A stretch of DNA of 64,000 nucleotides from Streptomyces cirratus (GCF_014650775.1 NZ_BMVP01000012.1:140337-204336), one strand, 5' to 3'. Numbered from the stretch's first letter, positions 16,161-25,621 are shown. A program made the numbers and translations. The notes: generated from the letters alone by a model not told the origin.

Positions 16161-17585
16161 TCAGTAGGGGCGCTCGGAGCGGCGGTCGTAGCCGCGCAGC
16201 AGGAAGACGGCGAGCGCGGTGGCCAGGGCGGGCAGGACGGCGAAGCCGGCCAGCATGCCGAGTTCGGTGGTGGTCGTCTGCACGGCGGCGCGGCCGGTGC
16301 CCGAGGAGACGTAGCCGGAGAGCTGGAGGACCAGGCCGTAGAGGAGGGGGCCGACGGCGACGCCCAGGCCCTCGCCGGTACTGAACAGGCCGGACCGTAC
16401 ACCCGCCTGGCGGTGTGTCGGACCCCCGGAATCCTGGGCGATGCAGTCCGGCAGCATGGCGTAGAGGAAGAGGAGCTGTCCCGCGTGGCCGGTGCCGGCC
16501 AGGGCCATGGTGAGGAGCACGGCCCCTTCGGGCAGGGCCGGGGCGGCGAGGAAGAGCAGGCAGCCGGTGGCGAAGAGCGCCGAGGCGAGCGAGTATCCGC
16601 GGCGGCCGCGCAGCCGCGACCAGAGGGGCATGGTCAGCAGGTTGGGCGCGACGAACGCGGCGACCAGGGCGCCGACGCCGGTGGATCCGTGCAGGACGTG
16701 CCCGGCGAAGTAGGGGGCGCCCGCGAGCAGTACGCCGGTGGCGACGGACTGGACGACCACGCACCGCAGCAGGGCCGTGAAGGCCGGGTTGCCGCGCGCC
16801 GCGGCGAAGCGGCGGCGCAGGCCCGGCTCGCTCTCGCGGGGCAACGGGGCTGCGTCCGGGCCTGCGCCGCGAGCGCTCTCCGCACCCGGCCGGCCTGCGG
16901 CGCGGGTGCCGCGAGCGCCCGTGCCGGCGAAGACGCAGAGGGTGCCGAGCGCGATGACCGCGCCGCCGAACACCCCGACCCAGCGGTGGCCCGCGAGACC
17001 GCCGCCACCGGCCTCCACGAGTGCGGGGCCGGCGGCGCCGGTGACCAGGGCGGCGACCCCGATGACGGCGACCCGGCCGCCGGCCAGCCGCATGCGCTCC
17101 CGATGCACGTCGGTGAGCTCGGCGGGCATGGCGACGTACGGGACCAGGAAGAAGGCGAACGCGGTCGCCGTCAGCAGGTAGCCGGCCGCGGTGAACCAGG
17201 CGCCGGCGGTGCCCGCGAGCGGGCCCGCGAAGGTGAGCGCGAAGGCCAGGGCCATCACGAGGCCCCCGGCGAGCACATAGGGGCGGCGGGAACCCCAGCG
17301 GGTACGGGTGCGGTCGCTGGCCCGGCCGACGAGCGGGTTGAGGAAGGCGTCCCAGGCCTTGGGGACGAAGACGACCGCGCCGGCCAGGCCCGCGCCCACG
17401 CCCAGGGTGTCCGTGAGGTAAGGGAGCAGGAGCAGCCCCGGGAGGGTGGTGAACGTCCCGGTGACCAGTGATCCCGACGCGTACCCGAACCTGAGCCGGG
17501 CGGACAGGCCGACGGCGGACGCGGCGGGTACGGCCGGCGCGGGCGGCGGCGCGACCCGGGTGCGCTCGGACCCTGTGGTGGCCAT
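16161..17585 (-). CDS. MFS transporter of the GPH/MelB type
   Basis: A 474-residue, 12-helix transporter. The early motif FVPKAWDAFLNPLVGRASDRTRTRWGSR (in part) is diagnostic of glycoside-pentoside-hexuronide cation symporters, including the WDAxxDPxxGxxSDRTR-like loop after helix 2. I chose the start at 17585 (MATTGSERTR) with GGAAGG upstream; the frame extends to 17633 without support. It is divergent from the AfsA gene across a 250-base region. It may import a sugar or organic acid; a link with the butyrolactone gene is positional only. Confidence 0.85.
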   Translation of the reverse strand: MATTGSERTRVAPPPAPAVPAASAVGLSARLRFGYASGSLVTGTFTTLPGLLLLPYLTDTLGVGAGLAGAVVFVPKAWDAFLNPLVGRASDRTRTRWGSRRPYVLAGGLVMALAFALTFAGPLAGTAGAWFTAAGYLLTATAFAFFLVPYVAMPAELTDVHRERMRLAGGRVAVIGVAALVTGAAGPALVEAGGGGLAGHRWVGVFGGAVIALGTLCVFAGTGARGTRAAGRPGAESARGAGPDAAPLPRESEPGLRRRFAAARGNPAFTALLRCVVVQSVATGVLLAGAPYFAGHVLHGSTGVGALVAAFVAPNLLTMPLWSRLRGRRGYSLASALFATGCLLFLAAPALPEGAVLLTMALAGTGHAGQLLFLYAMLPDCIAQDSGGPTHRQAGVRSGLFSTGEGLGVAVGPLLYGLVLQLSGYVSSGTGRAAVQTTTTELGMLAGFAVLPALATALAVFLLRGYDRRSERPY

Positions 17586-17721
17586 CGGGGGTTTCCTTCC
17601 GACGCGTGGGGCTGGGCTACGGCCCCGCCCCACGGGCTGGGGGGGTTCCTCGGGGGCGGGGCTCGGAACAGAGTGCGCTTCCCGTCATGGGCCCCGCTAA
17701 AGCCGGAACGCGCCGGGCGGG

Positions 17722-17758
17722 GCACGAGGTCCTGCCCCGGGCATGAGTTCCTGCCATG
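17722..17758. promoter_or_regulatory. direct repeats upstream of the AfsA homologue
   Basis: GCACGAGGTCCTGCC (17722-17736) and GCATGAGTTCCTGCC (17741-17755) match at 13 of 15 positions, 19 bases apart. The second copy runs into TGCCATG (17752-17758), the heptamer that also occurs in the repeats near 26733 and, reversed, near 32594. This is a candidate regulator site in the 250-base divergent region. Confidence 0.35.
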
Positions 17759-17835
17759 CACCTTGCTGCCACCGTGACCGCCTGGCTCCCCGTTCGACCG
17801 GCGCTCCAGCATGGCTCCAGAGAATGGAGAGGGAC

Positions 17836-18930
17836 ATGACAGTCGACAACGGCACGGCCTCGCCCCGCACCCTCGATGCCCGCGCCATCGACGGGACCGT
17901 CATGGACGGAACCGTCATCGGCGCGGCGGTCATGGACGGGACGGTCATGGACGGGACGATCACCGGCGGGCGGGGGCTCGCGGGTACCCGGCACCTGATC
18001 CACCGTCCGCCCTCGCGCGCCCACTACGCCCTCGACGTCCCCAGCCTGGGCGAGGAGAACTTCACCCTGGTCGGAACCACTCCCGTCGCCCATCCGCTCT
18101 TCAACGACGGCCCCGCCCACTTCCACGACATGCAGATCGCGACGGAGACGATGGGCGAGATCGGCGCGTTCGTCGGACAGCGCTACTACGGCGTGCCCGA
18201 GGACCGGCCCGGCCTCTTCTACCGGTTCACCCTCAACCTCACGGACCTCGCCGCCTGGCGCTCCACGGGCCCGGGCGCCGGCCCGCTGCCGATGGCGACC
18301 CGGATCAGGGCGAGGCCCTCCAACGTGGTCGCCGAAGTGCCGCGCGGGCTCGACTTCCACATCGAGGTCTCCCTCGGTGACCGGCCCTGCGCCACCGGGG
18401 CGGCCGGCCTCGTGTTCCTGATGCCGAGGCTCTACCGGCGCCACGTCGAGCACTCCCGGCAGGCCCTGCGGGCCGCGCCCGAGCTCGACGACGCCCCGGA
18501 CGGCCCGCTGCGTCCGGCCGGCGCCCGCGACGTGGGCCGCTACGCCACCGAGAACGTCGTCGTCAGTGAACCGGCCGACGCCTCGCGCGGGCGGATCAGC
18601 ACCTGGCTGCTCGCTGCCGGGGTGAGTCCCGTCTTCGCCGGTGAGGACGGCCGGCTGTCCGGTCTGCACGTACTGGAGGCGCTGCGCCAGGCGTCACTGC
18701 TGGCCGCGGGGCGCGCGCACGGCCTGGACGCACGCCGGAGCGCGCTCGGCGCCTTGCAGGTGCACTTCCGCGGGCAGGCGGAGCACGACATGCCGCTGCG
18801 CTGCGTGGCGGTGGCCGGGCCGCTCGGGCAGGGCGCCGACGGCCGGCCGGCCGTGCCGGTCACGCTGACCCTCACCCAGCGGCGCCGTGCGGTGGCCGAG
18901 GCGCGCACCTCCGTGGTGCAGGACTACTGA
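17836..18930 (+). CDS. AfsA/ScbA-type gamma-butyrolactone biosynthesis protein
   Basis: A 364-residue member of the AfsA family, which joins a beta-ketoacyl group to dihydroxyacetone phosphate on the way to butyrolactone autoregulators. Two AfsA repeats are visible: ENFTLVGTTPVAHPLFNDG with FHDMQIATETMGEIGAFVGQ, and the second half with SPVFAGEDGRLSGLHVLEALRQ and LQVHFRGQAEHD. The start at 17836 has GGAGAGGG. The N-terminus carries an odd insertion of five 5-residue repeats (see the repeat entry). It lies 5 bases before the SARP gene, so the signal synthase and regulator are co-transcribed. No ScbR-type receptor gene was found in the window. Confidence 0.9.
   Translation: MTVDNGTASPRTLDARAIDGTVMDGTVIGAAVMDGTVMDGTITGGRGLAGTRHLIHRPPSRAHYALDVPSLGEENFTLVGTTPVAHPLFNDGPAHFHDMQIATETMGEIGAFVGQRYYGVPEDRPGLFYRFTLNLTDLAAWRSTGPGAGPLPMATRIRARPSNVVAEVPRGLDFHIEVSLGDRPCATGAAGLVFLMPRLYRRHVEHSRQALRAAPELDDAPDGPLRPAGARDVGRYATENVVVSEPADASRGRISTWLLAAGVSPVFAGEDGRLSGLHVLEALRQASLLAAGRAHGLDARRSALGALQVHFRGQAEHDMPLRCVAVAGPLGQGADGRPAVPVTLTLTQRRRAVAEARTSVVQDY
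17887..17961 (+). repeat. five 15-bp in-frame tandem repeats in the AfsA gene
   Basis: The unit ATGGACGGGACGGTC and variants run five times without gaps, encoding IDGTV, MDGTV, IGAAV, MDGTV and MDGTI. The repeat is in frame, just after the start, ahead of the first AfsA domain. Confidence 0.85.
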
Positions 18931-18935
18931 CCGGC

Positions 18936-21536
18936 ATGCTCTTCCGGATTCTGGGGCCGCTGGAGGTCTGCGCCGAGGCCGATCCCGGGACGTCGTACGC
19001 CCCGCAGGCCGCGAAGTTGCGGGTCGTGCTCGCGACCCTGCTGGTGCGCGCGAACGAGGTGGTGTCGGTCGGCACCCTCATCGACGAGCTCTGGCCGGAC
19101 GCGCCTCCGCGCACCGCGACGACGACCCTCCAGGTGTACGTGTCCCACCTGCGCAAAGCGCTCCGCGGCGCCGACCCGGACAACGGCGGGGCGGCGCTGG
19201 TCACCCGCCGTCCGGGCTACGTGCTGCGGGTCGGGGCGCGGGCGCTGGACACCACGGCCTTCGAGGAGCTGACCCGGCGCGGCCACCGGGCCCTGCACGC
19301 CTGCGACTTCGCAGCCGCTGCCGAGTTCCACCGGCAGGCCCTCGCGCTGTGGCGGGGACCCGTGCTGTCGGACACCCCGCACGGGCCGGTGCTGGACGGC
19401 GCCGCCGTCCGGCTGGACGAGGCCCGCGTCACGGCGCTGGACGAGCGGGTCCGGGCCGAGCTGCACCTGGGGCGCCATCGCGAAGTCCTGGCGGAGCTGC
19501 ACGAGTTGGTTTCGGAGCACCGGCTGCACGAGGAGTTCCACGCCCATCTGATGGTGGCGCTGTACCGGTGCGGGCGCCAGGCGGAGGCGTTGCGGGTGTT
19601 CACGCTGTTGCGGCAGACCCTGGTGGAGGAACTGGGCATCGAGCCGGGGCCGGTCTCCCGCGAGCTCCAGCGGCGCATCCTGGAGGGCGATCCGACGCTG
19701 TCGCAGCCGGGCACGCGCGAGTCGGTGGCGACCGCCGGGTCCGGCCCGACCGGGTGGACGGCCGCGCCCGGTGCGGCGCTGCCCACTGCGACGCCGGCCA
19801 GTGCGGCACTGCCCGGCACGGTGCTGCCCGGTACGGCACTGCCCGGCACGGTGCTACCCGGAAGCGATCCGTACTTCACCGGCCGGGCGGCCGAACTGGC
19901 CCAGCTGGAGGCGCTGTTGCGCACCGCACCGGCGGGCGGCCTGATCGCCGTGACGGGTCTGCCGGGCACGGGCAAGTCGGCCCTCGCGGTCGAGGCGGCG
20001 CACCGCGTGGCGGACGCCTTCCCCGACGGCCGTCTCTTCCTGGACCTGCGCCCGGGCGCCGACGGACGGCCGCCCCGGGCAGTGGACCGGCTGCCGGGCG
20101 CCGGTGCGCGAACGCCGGCAACGGACGGCGGGACGGCCCGGCCGCGGCGGGTGCTGCTGGTGCTGGACCACGTGGCCTCCGAGACGCAGGTGCGGCCGCT
20201 GCTGGCCGCCGCGCCCGACGCGGTGGTACTGCTCACCGCGGGCCGGGTGCCCGCCGGGCTGCCGGGCCTGCGGTCGGTGGTGCTCGGGCCGTGGAGCCGG
20301 GAGCAGGTCCCCCGGCTGGCGGGGCTGTTCACGGGCCGGGGCGGCCCCGGTGCGCCGGACACCGCCGAACCGGACGTCGTCGCGGAGACGGCCGAGCTGT
20401 GCGGGCGGCTGCCCCTCGCCGTGCGGGCCGCGGCCGCCCAGCTCGCGGCCCGCCCGCACTGGACGCTCGCCGCCCTGGCGGACCGGCTGCGCGAAGAACG
20501 CGGACGGCTCGACGCGCTGCGGACCGGCGATGTCGACGTACGGGGCCGCCTCCACGCGGCGTACGCGGCCTGTCCCGAGCCCGCGCGGCGGGCCTTTCGG
20601 CTGCTGGGCGCGCTGCCGCCCGGCCGGTTCGGCCCCCGGGAGGCGGCCGCCGCGCTGGACGTGGGCGAGCGGGAGGCGGCGGGGACGCTGGAGACCCTGG
20701 CCGACGAACGGCTGGTGGCGCTGGAGCGGGACGGCTGCCGGCTGCCGGAGCTGCTGCGGCTGCTGGCGGCGGAGCTGCTGGCGCGGGAGGAGCCGCCCGA
20801 GGTGGCGCGGGCGGCGACGGAACGCGTGTGCCGGGCGTACGCCGACGCCTCGGCGGAGCCGGGCCGGGCACCGGACGCCGCGGGGCGCGGGCTCGTGCAC
20901 CTGGCCCGCACCGCGTACGAAGCGGGGCTGTGGGAGCTGACCGTACGGCTGACGGACGCGCTGGGCGGCTGGGTACGGGAGGACCTGGAGGCCGCCTACG
21001 GTCTGGCTCTGGACGCCGCCGTGCGGTGCTCCGACCGGGTGGCACAGGCTCGGATGCTGCGTTCGCTGGGGGACCTCGCCTGGCAGCACCGGCGCATGGA
21101 GCGGGCCCGCCACCTGTACGACGGGGCCCTGGACCTGGCTCGCGCGGCCGGCGCCGAGGAGGAGGCGGGGCGCGCCCTGGTGGGGTTGGCGGAGCTGCGG
21201 CTGGACGCCGGGGCGGCCACGGACGCCGCCGCCCTGCTGGAGCCGGCGCTGGCCGCCCTGGCCGGTCCCGGCCGGGCCCGGGGACGGTACGAGGCGAGCC
21301 GGGCCCGGGCGCTGCTGGCGCTGGCGCAGGAGGAGCCGGAGACCGCCCGGGCGTGGTTCGGGGAGTGCCTGGAGCTGGCGGGCGCCCTGCGGGACCACCG
21401 GCTGGAGGTGTACGCGCGGCGGTCGCTGCGGGCGCTGCGCACCACCGCGGAGGCCGGCCCCCGGGGTCCCGTGGAGGTCCGGCCGGGCCTGTGGCGGCTG
21501 CACCCGCGGCCGCACCCGGTCCCGGTCCGCTCATGA
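18936..21536 (+). CDS. SARP-family regulator with ATPase and TPR-like domains
   Basis: An 866-residue AfsR-like activator. Residues 1-250 are the SARP DNA-binding and BTAD region (FRILGPLEV at the start, TTLQVYVSHLRKAL in the winged helix, EELGIEPGPVSRELQRRIL in BTAD). A low-complexity linker of LPGT repeats follows (about 280-310), then a P-loop GLPGTGKSALA near residue 346 and a Walker B-like RVLLVLDHVAS; the spacing between them is shorter than in AfsR. The last 250 residues are helical TPR-like repeats. SARPs bind heptamer direct repeats and recruit RNA polymerase. It follows the AfsA gene by 5 bases and precedes a LAL gene by 68. It is the likely pathway-level activator. Confidence 0.92.
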   Translation: MLFRILGPLEVCAEADPGTSYAPQAAKLRVVLATLLVRANEVVSVGTLIDELWPDAPPRTATTTLQVYVSHLRKALRGADPDNGGAALVTRRPGYVLRVGARALDTTAFEELTRRGHRALHACDFAAAAEFHRQALALWRGPVLSDTPHGPVLDGAAVRLDEARVTALDERVRAELHLGRHREVLAELHELVSEHRLHEEFHAHLMVALYRCGRQAEALRVFTLLRQTLVEELGIEPGPVSRELQRRILEGDPTLSQPGTRESVATAGSGPTGWTAAPGAALPTATPASAALPGTVLPGTALPGTVLPGSDPYFTGRAAELAQLEALLRTAPAGGLIAVTGLPGTGKSALAVEAAHRVADAFPDGRLFLDLRPGADGRPPRAVDRLPGAGARTPATDGGTARPRRVLLVLDHVASETQVRPLLAAAPDAVVLLTAGRVPAGLPGLRSVVLGPWSREQVPRLAGLFTGRGGPGAPDTAEPDVVAETAELCGRLPLAVRAAAAQLAARPHWTLAALADRLREERGRLDALRTGDVDVRGRLHAAYAACPEPARRAFRLLGALPPGRFGPREAAAALDVGEREAAGTLETLADERLVALERDGCRLPELLRLLAAELLAREEPPEVARAATERVCRAYADASAEPGRAPDAAGRGLVHLARTAYEAGLWELTVRLTDALGGWVREDLEAAYGLALDAAVRCSDRVAQARMLRSLGDLAWQHRRMERARHLYDGALDLARAAGAEEEAGRALVGLAELRLDAGAATDAAALLEPALAALAGPGRARGRYEASRARALLALAQEEPETARAWFGECLELAGALRDHRLEVYARRSLRALRTTAEAGPRGPVEVRPGLWRLHPRPHPVPVRS
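19809..19853 (+). repeat. 15-bp tandem repeats in the SARP linker
   Basis: Three copies of CTGCCCGGCACGGTG-like units, followed by a partial copy, encode LPGTV/LPGTA in the linker between the BTAD and ATPase domains. Confidence 0.75.
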
Positions 21537-21604
21537 GCGGCCGTCCTGCTCGACCACCGGGTACGCGCCCCGCCGGGGCGCCCGCCCCTGACGTTCGGAG
21601 AACC

Positions 21605-23896
21605 ATGTCGGTATCACTGGGGCCGGTCACGGAGCTGGTCGGCCGGGAGCTGGAAGGCGCCGCGCTGTGCGAGCGGTTGCGGGACCCGGCGGTACGGCTG
21701 GTGACGCTGACCGGACGGGCCGGCGTGGGCAAGAGCGTGCTCGCGGCCGAGGCCGTGCGGGAGACCGGCGCGGAGTTCGCGGCGGTCAGCCTGGTGGACG
21801 CGCTGAACGCGGCGGATGCGGCGGATGCGGCGGATGCGGCGGATGCGGCGGATGCGGTGAACGTTGCCGGCGACGGCGATGCGGCGGCACTGCTCGAAGC
21901 CGCCGGGCCGCTGCCCGACGGAACCGGGCGGGTGCTCGTCGTACTGGACGGCTGCGACCACGCGGCGCGCCCGGCGGCGGCCGGGGCAGCGACGGCGCTC
22001 CTGGCCGACCCTCGGGTGGTGGTGCTGGCCACCGCGCTGGAGCCGCTCGGCGTGTACGGGGAACAGCTGCTGCCGCTGGCCCCGTTGCCCGTTCCGGCGC
22101 CCGGTCCCCGGGCGGCGGCCGACCCCGAGGAACTGCAAGAGGTGCCCGGCGTCGCCCTGTTCGTGCGGCGCGCCCGGGACGCGGATCCGTCGTTCGCGCT
22201 GACCCTGGAGAACGCCGGGGCCGTTGTCGAGCTGTGCACCCTGCTCGGCGGCCTGCCGCTGGCGGTGGAGCTCGCGGCGCGCCGACTGCGGCTGTTCCCG
22301 CCCCACCTGCTGCTGTCCCGGCTGCGGGGCCGTACGACGGCGCTGGGCGGAGGACCGGAGCGGGCGCCCGAGCGGCACCGCTCACTCGCCGCCCTCGCCG
22401 AGTGGAGCTGCCGCGGCCTGGACCCGGCGGCGACCGGCGTGCTGCGGCAACTGAGCGTCTACGAGCCGGGGTTCTGCATGCCGGCGGCCGGGGTGGCGGC
22501 CGAGGACGCCGTCGAGGCGCTGCTGGAGCGCGGCGTGCTGTCGGTGGTGGGCGTGGAGCGCGGGGAGCTGCGCCTGGCCGTGCCCGAGCCGGTGCGTTCG
22601 TACTGCCGGGACGGGCTGGTGGAGTCGGGCGGCGAGGCCGCCGCCCTCGACGCGCACGCGGAGCACTACCGGCTGCTGGTGGGCTCCGCGCAGCCCGCCC
22701 TCGCTGGAACGGAACAGTCCTCCCGGCTACGGGAGTTGGCGGCCGAGGCGGACAACGTGTCGGCCGCGCTGCGGCGGCTGCGGGAGCGGGGTGACGGCGA
22801 GGCCGTCGCCGCGGTGGTGCTGGGCTGCCGGCTGCCCTGGCTGGCGCAGGGGCGGCTGCGGGAGGGCCTGGAGTGGTGCGACGCGGCCGCCGAGCCGGGC
22901 GGACCGGCGCTCACGGACGCCCTACGGGCCCGCCTGGCCGACATGTCCGGTGTCTTCGCACTGGCCCTGGGCGATCCGCAGGAGGCCGTGCGCCGCCACC
23001 GGCGCGCCCTCTCCCTGGGCAAGGGCGTGGGAGACCGGCGGCAGAACGCGCTGGTCTCCGCCCACCTGGGCGCGGCCCTGCTGCGAGCGGGTGATGTTCC
23101 CGGTGCCCGGGCGGTGCTGGTGACCTCGCTGAGCGCTCTCGAATCGATGGGCGTCACCCGGGGCGCGGCGGCAGCCGCCGCTTCCCTGGCCGCCGTGACG
23201 CGGGCCGACGGGGACCGGCGACAGGCGCTGGAGCTGCTGGAACGGGCCGAGGAGGCGTTCCGCCGGATCCGGGACGGGCGGGGCCTGGCGGGTGCGCTGC
23301 GGATCTCGGCGGCGCTGGCCCTGGAGGGAGAGGAGCCGGAGCGCGCGGACCGGGCCCTGCGGGAGAGCCTGCGGCTGTACGGGGAGATCGGGGAGCTCAG
23401 TGAACTTCCGGGCCTGCTGGAGGAGTTCGCGCTCCTGCTGCTGCGCACGTCGCCCGCACAGCGGCCCCGGTGCGTACGGCTGCTCGCGTCGGCGGACGCC
23501 CTGCGCGGCCGGACGGGGGCGCAGGTGCCCGACGAGTGGCGTTCCGAGGCCGAGCGGGCCCGTACGGAGCTCAGTGCCCGGCTGGACTGGACGGACTTCG
23601 CCGTGGCCTGGGCCGAGGGGGTGCGGATGAGCGCGCCGACGGCAGTGGCGGAGGCGCTGTCGGCACCCGGGCCCTCACGGCGCCCGGTGGTGTCGGCCGC
23701 AGCCGAGGCGCAGTCGCTGACCCCCCGCCAGGTCCAGGTGGCGCTGCTGGTCGCGGAGGGTCTGACGAACCGGCACATCGCGGCCCGCCTGGACATCTCG
23801 GAGTGGACCGTCGTCAACCACGTCCGTCAGGTGATGCGGCGCCTCGGCTGCACGTCGCGGGTGCAGGTCGCCGGGGCGGTGGGCCGATGGGCATGA
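21605..23896 (+). CDS. large LuxR-family (LAL-type) regulator
   Basis: A 763-residue protein with an N-terminal ATPase (P-loop GRAGVGKS near residue 42, Walker B VLVVLDGCDHA), a central helical TPR-like region and a C-terminal LuxR HTH (SLTPRQVQVALLVAEGLTN ... HIAARLDISEWTVVNHVRQV). The start at 21605 follows CGGAG. A run of Ala-Ala-Asp repeats lies between the P-loop and Walker B. It follows the SARP gene by 68 bases and overlaps the next gene, an eroded adenylating enzyme, so the genes form one transcript with the AfsA gene. It is likely an ATP-dependent co-activator of the cluster. Confidence 0.88.
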   Translation: MSVSLGPVTELVGRELEGAALCERLRDPAVRLVTLTGRAGVGKSVLAAEAVRETGAEFAAVSLVDALNAADAADAADAADAADAVNVAGDGDAAALLEAAGPLPDGTGRVLVVLDGCDHAARPAAAGAATALLADPRVVVLATALEPLGVYGEQLLPLAPLPVPAPGPRAAADPEELQEVPGVALFVRRARDADPSFALTLENAGAVVELCTLLGGLPLAVELAARRLRLFPPHLLLSRLRGRTTALGGGPERAPERHRSLAALAEWSCRGLDPAATGVLRQLSVYEPGFCMPAAGVAAEDAVEALLERGVLSVVGVERGELRLAVPEPVRSYCRDGLVESGGEAAALDAHAEHYRLLVGSAQPALAGTEQSSRLRELAAEADNVSAALRRLRERGDGEAVAAVVLGCRLPWLAQGRLREGLEWCDAAAEPGGPALTDALRARLADMSGVFALALGDPQEAVRRHRRALSLGKGVGDRRQNALVSAHLGAALLRAGDVPGARAVLVTSLSALESMGVTRGAAAAAASLAAVTRADGDRRQALELLERAEEAFRRIRDGRGLAGALRISAALALEGEEPERADRALRESLRLYGEIGELSELPGLLEEFALLLLRTSPAQRPRCVRLLASADALRGRTGAQVPDEWRSEAERARTELSARLDWTDFAVAWAEGVRMSAPTAVAEALSAPGPSRRPVVSAAAEAQSLTPRQVQVALLVAEGLTNRHIAARLDISEWTVVNHVRQVMRRLGCTSRVQVAGAVGRWA
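21809..21853 (+). repeat. five 9-bp in-frame tandem repeats in the LAL gene
   Basis: GCGGCGGAT is repeated five times exactly and encodes Ala-Ala-Asp repeats in the ATPase domain. Perfect identity suggests a recent or variable expansion. Confidence 0.9.
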
Positions 23897-25617
23897 CCGG
23901 TCCCGGCGTGTTCGGCTCCGTGGGCCGCCTCGGTCCCACCCCGGCCCGTCCCATGGACATCGGCCCGCCCGACGAGGTCTCCGACCGGTTCCGAGCGGCC
24001 GGCTGGTGGCGGCCGCAGACGTTCCTGGACGACCTGTACCGCACGGCGGCCGTCGCGCCGCAGCGCCCGGCGATCGTCTCGGAGCGCGCCCACCGGCCGG
24101 CGGACCGGCGCCGGGTCACGATCGGCTACGGGCGCCTCGCCGCGTACGTCGACCGGTTCGCCGCAGCCCTGCACTCGCTCGGGGTGGTACCGGGCGACCC
24201 GGTGGCCCTCCAACTGCCCAACTGGTGGGAGACGGCGGCGCTGACCCTGGCCTGCCTGCGGGCCGGGGCCGTCGCGGTGCCGGTGCTGCCGACCGTACGG
24301 GCGCACGGGCTGCTGCGGATCCTGGACAGCACCCGGGCCCGGGTGTGCGTGGTGCCCGACGTCTGCGAGGGGTTCCCGCACGCGGAGGCGCTCGCGGACC
24401 TGGCGCCGCGGCTGCCGTGGCTGCGTCACCGGGTCGTCATCGGGGACGCCGCGGCGACGGGGGCGGTCGACTTCGAGGCGTACTTCCGGCGCACCGCGCA
24501 CGAGCGCACCGCGTCCGGCCGTTTGTCCGGGCCGCACCCGGGCCGGGCCGACCGGCCCGCGCTGCTGATCAGCGTGATGGGGCTGCGGGACGCCTACACC
24601 TCGGTGGTGCACTCCCCCAACACCCTGTACGCCAACATCAGCACCCAGCACGAGCCGCAGGGGCCCGGGCGCCGGCCGGGCGAGGTCTTCCTCAGTACGC
24701 TGCCGCTCACTTCGCTGGCCTCGCTGATCTACACGGTGTGCTGGCCGCTGGCGGTCGGCGGTACCGGCGTCTACCAGGACGTCTGGGACCCGGGCCGGTG
24801 CCTGGACCTGATGGCGGAGGCCGGGGTCGACCAGGTCAACGCCGAGCCCGCCTACCTGTCGGAGCTGCTCACGGTGCAGCGCCGGCGGCCGCGGCGGACG
24901 GACCGGCTGCGGCTGGTGCTGTCCGGCGGGCGCACCAGTACCCCGGAACCGCTGGCCGCCGAGCTGCGGGAGGTGTTCGGCGTGCCGGTGCTCTCCGTGT
25001 GGGGGGCGCCCGAGCTGGGCATGGGGACCCTCTCCGGGGACGTCGCGCACGGGCGGGACGGCGTCAGCGCGCTGACGGGCCTGGAGTTCTCGGCCGCCCC
25101 TACGACGGCGACGCTGACGGTGCGCGGCCCCTCGGTGTGCCTGGCCACCTGGCCGCACGGCACCGCGGCACCGCGGCCCACGTGGGAGCACGACGACGGC
25201 CGCCTCGACACCGGGGACCGGGCCACCGCGGGACGGCACGGAGGGGTCAAGGTCGTGGCCCGGGCCGGTGAGCGGACGGGAGCCATCTTCATGGTGCCCG
25301 TCGCCGAGGTGGAGGAGCGGCTGCTCACGCACCCCCGGGTGCGGGAGGCCGCGGTCGTCGCCTACACCGATCCGGAGCACGGGGAGCTGCCGTGCGCGGT
25401 GGTGGTCCCGGCCGCGCGGGACCGGCCGCCGGGGACGGCGGAGCTGCGCGAGCACCTCGGGGGGCTGGGTGTCGCGGAGGCCTTCCTCCCGACCCGGCTG
25501 GAAATCGTCGGAGCGCTGCCCCGCGACGAACACGGCCGGGTCCGGCGCGATGCGCTGCGGGGCTGGCTGGCGCGCCTGCGCCCGGGCGGGCCCCGGCCGG
25601 CGCCGGACACGGTGTGA
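23893..25617 (+). CDS. ANL-superfamily ligase homologue with eroded catalytic motifs
   Basis: About 574 residues with the overall layout of acyl-AMP ligases (YGRLAAYVDRFAAALHSLGV, GDPVALQLPNWWE, LDTGDRAT), but the key motifs are changed. The ATP-binding TSGTTGxPKG loop is replaced by LLISVMGLRDAYTSVVHS. The YGxTE motif reads VWGAPELG. The C-terminal GK catalytic lysine is Arg (EHGRVRRDAL). Adenylation is therefore doubtful; it may bind an acyl group or a partner instead. The start overlaps the LAL stop as ATGA (23893), with another ATG at 23887, so it is translationally coupled to a regulator. It converges with the isoprenyl synthase-like gene 4 bases away. Confidence 0.8.
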   Translation: MTGPGVFGSVGRLGPTPARPMDIGPPDEVSDRFRAAGWWRPQTFLDDLYRTAAVAPQRPAIVSERAHRPADRRRVTIGYGRLAAYVDRFAAALHSLGVVPGDPVALQLPNWWETAALTLACLRAGAVAVPVLPTVRAHGLLRILDSTRARVCVVPDVCEGFPHAEALADLAPRLPWLRHRVVIGDAAATGAVDFEAYFRRTAHERTASGRLSGPHPGRADRPALLISVMGLRDAYTSVVHSPNTLYANISTQHEPQGPGRRPGEVFLSTLPLTSLASLIYTVCWPLAVGGTGVYQDVWDPGRCLDLMAEAGVDQVNAEPAYLSELLTVQRRRPRRTDRLRLVLSGGRTSTPEPLAAELREVFGVPVLSVWGAPELGMGTLSGDVAHGRDGVSALTGLEFSAAPTTATLTVRGPSVCLATWPHGTAAPRPTWEHDDGRLDTGDRATAGRHGGVKVVARAGERTGAIFMVPVAEVEERLLTHPRVREAAVVAYTDPEHGELPCAVVVPAARDRPPGTAELREHLGGLGVAEAFLPTRLEIVGALPRDEHGRVRRDALRGWLARLRPGGPRPAPDTV

Positions 25618-25621
25618 AGGG

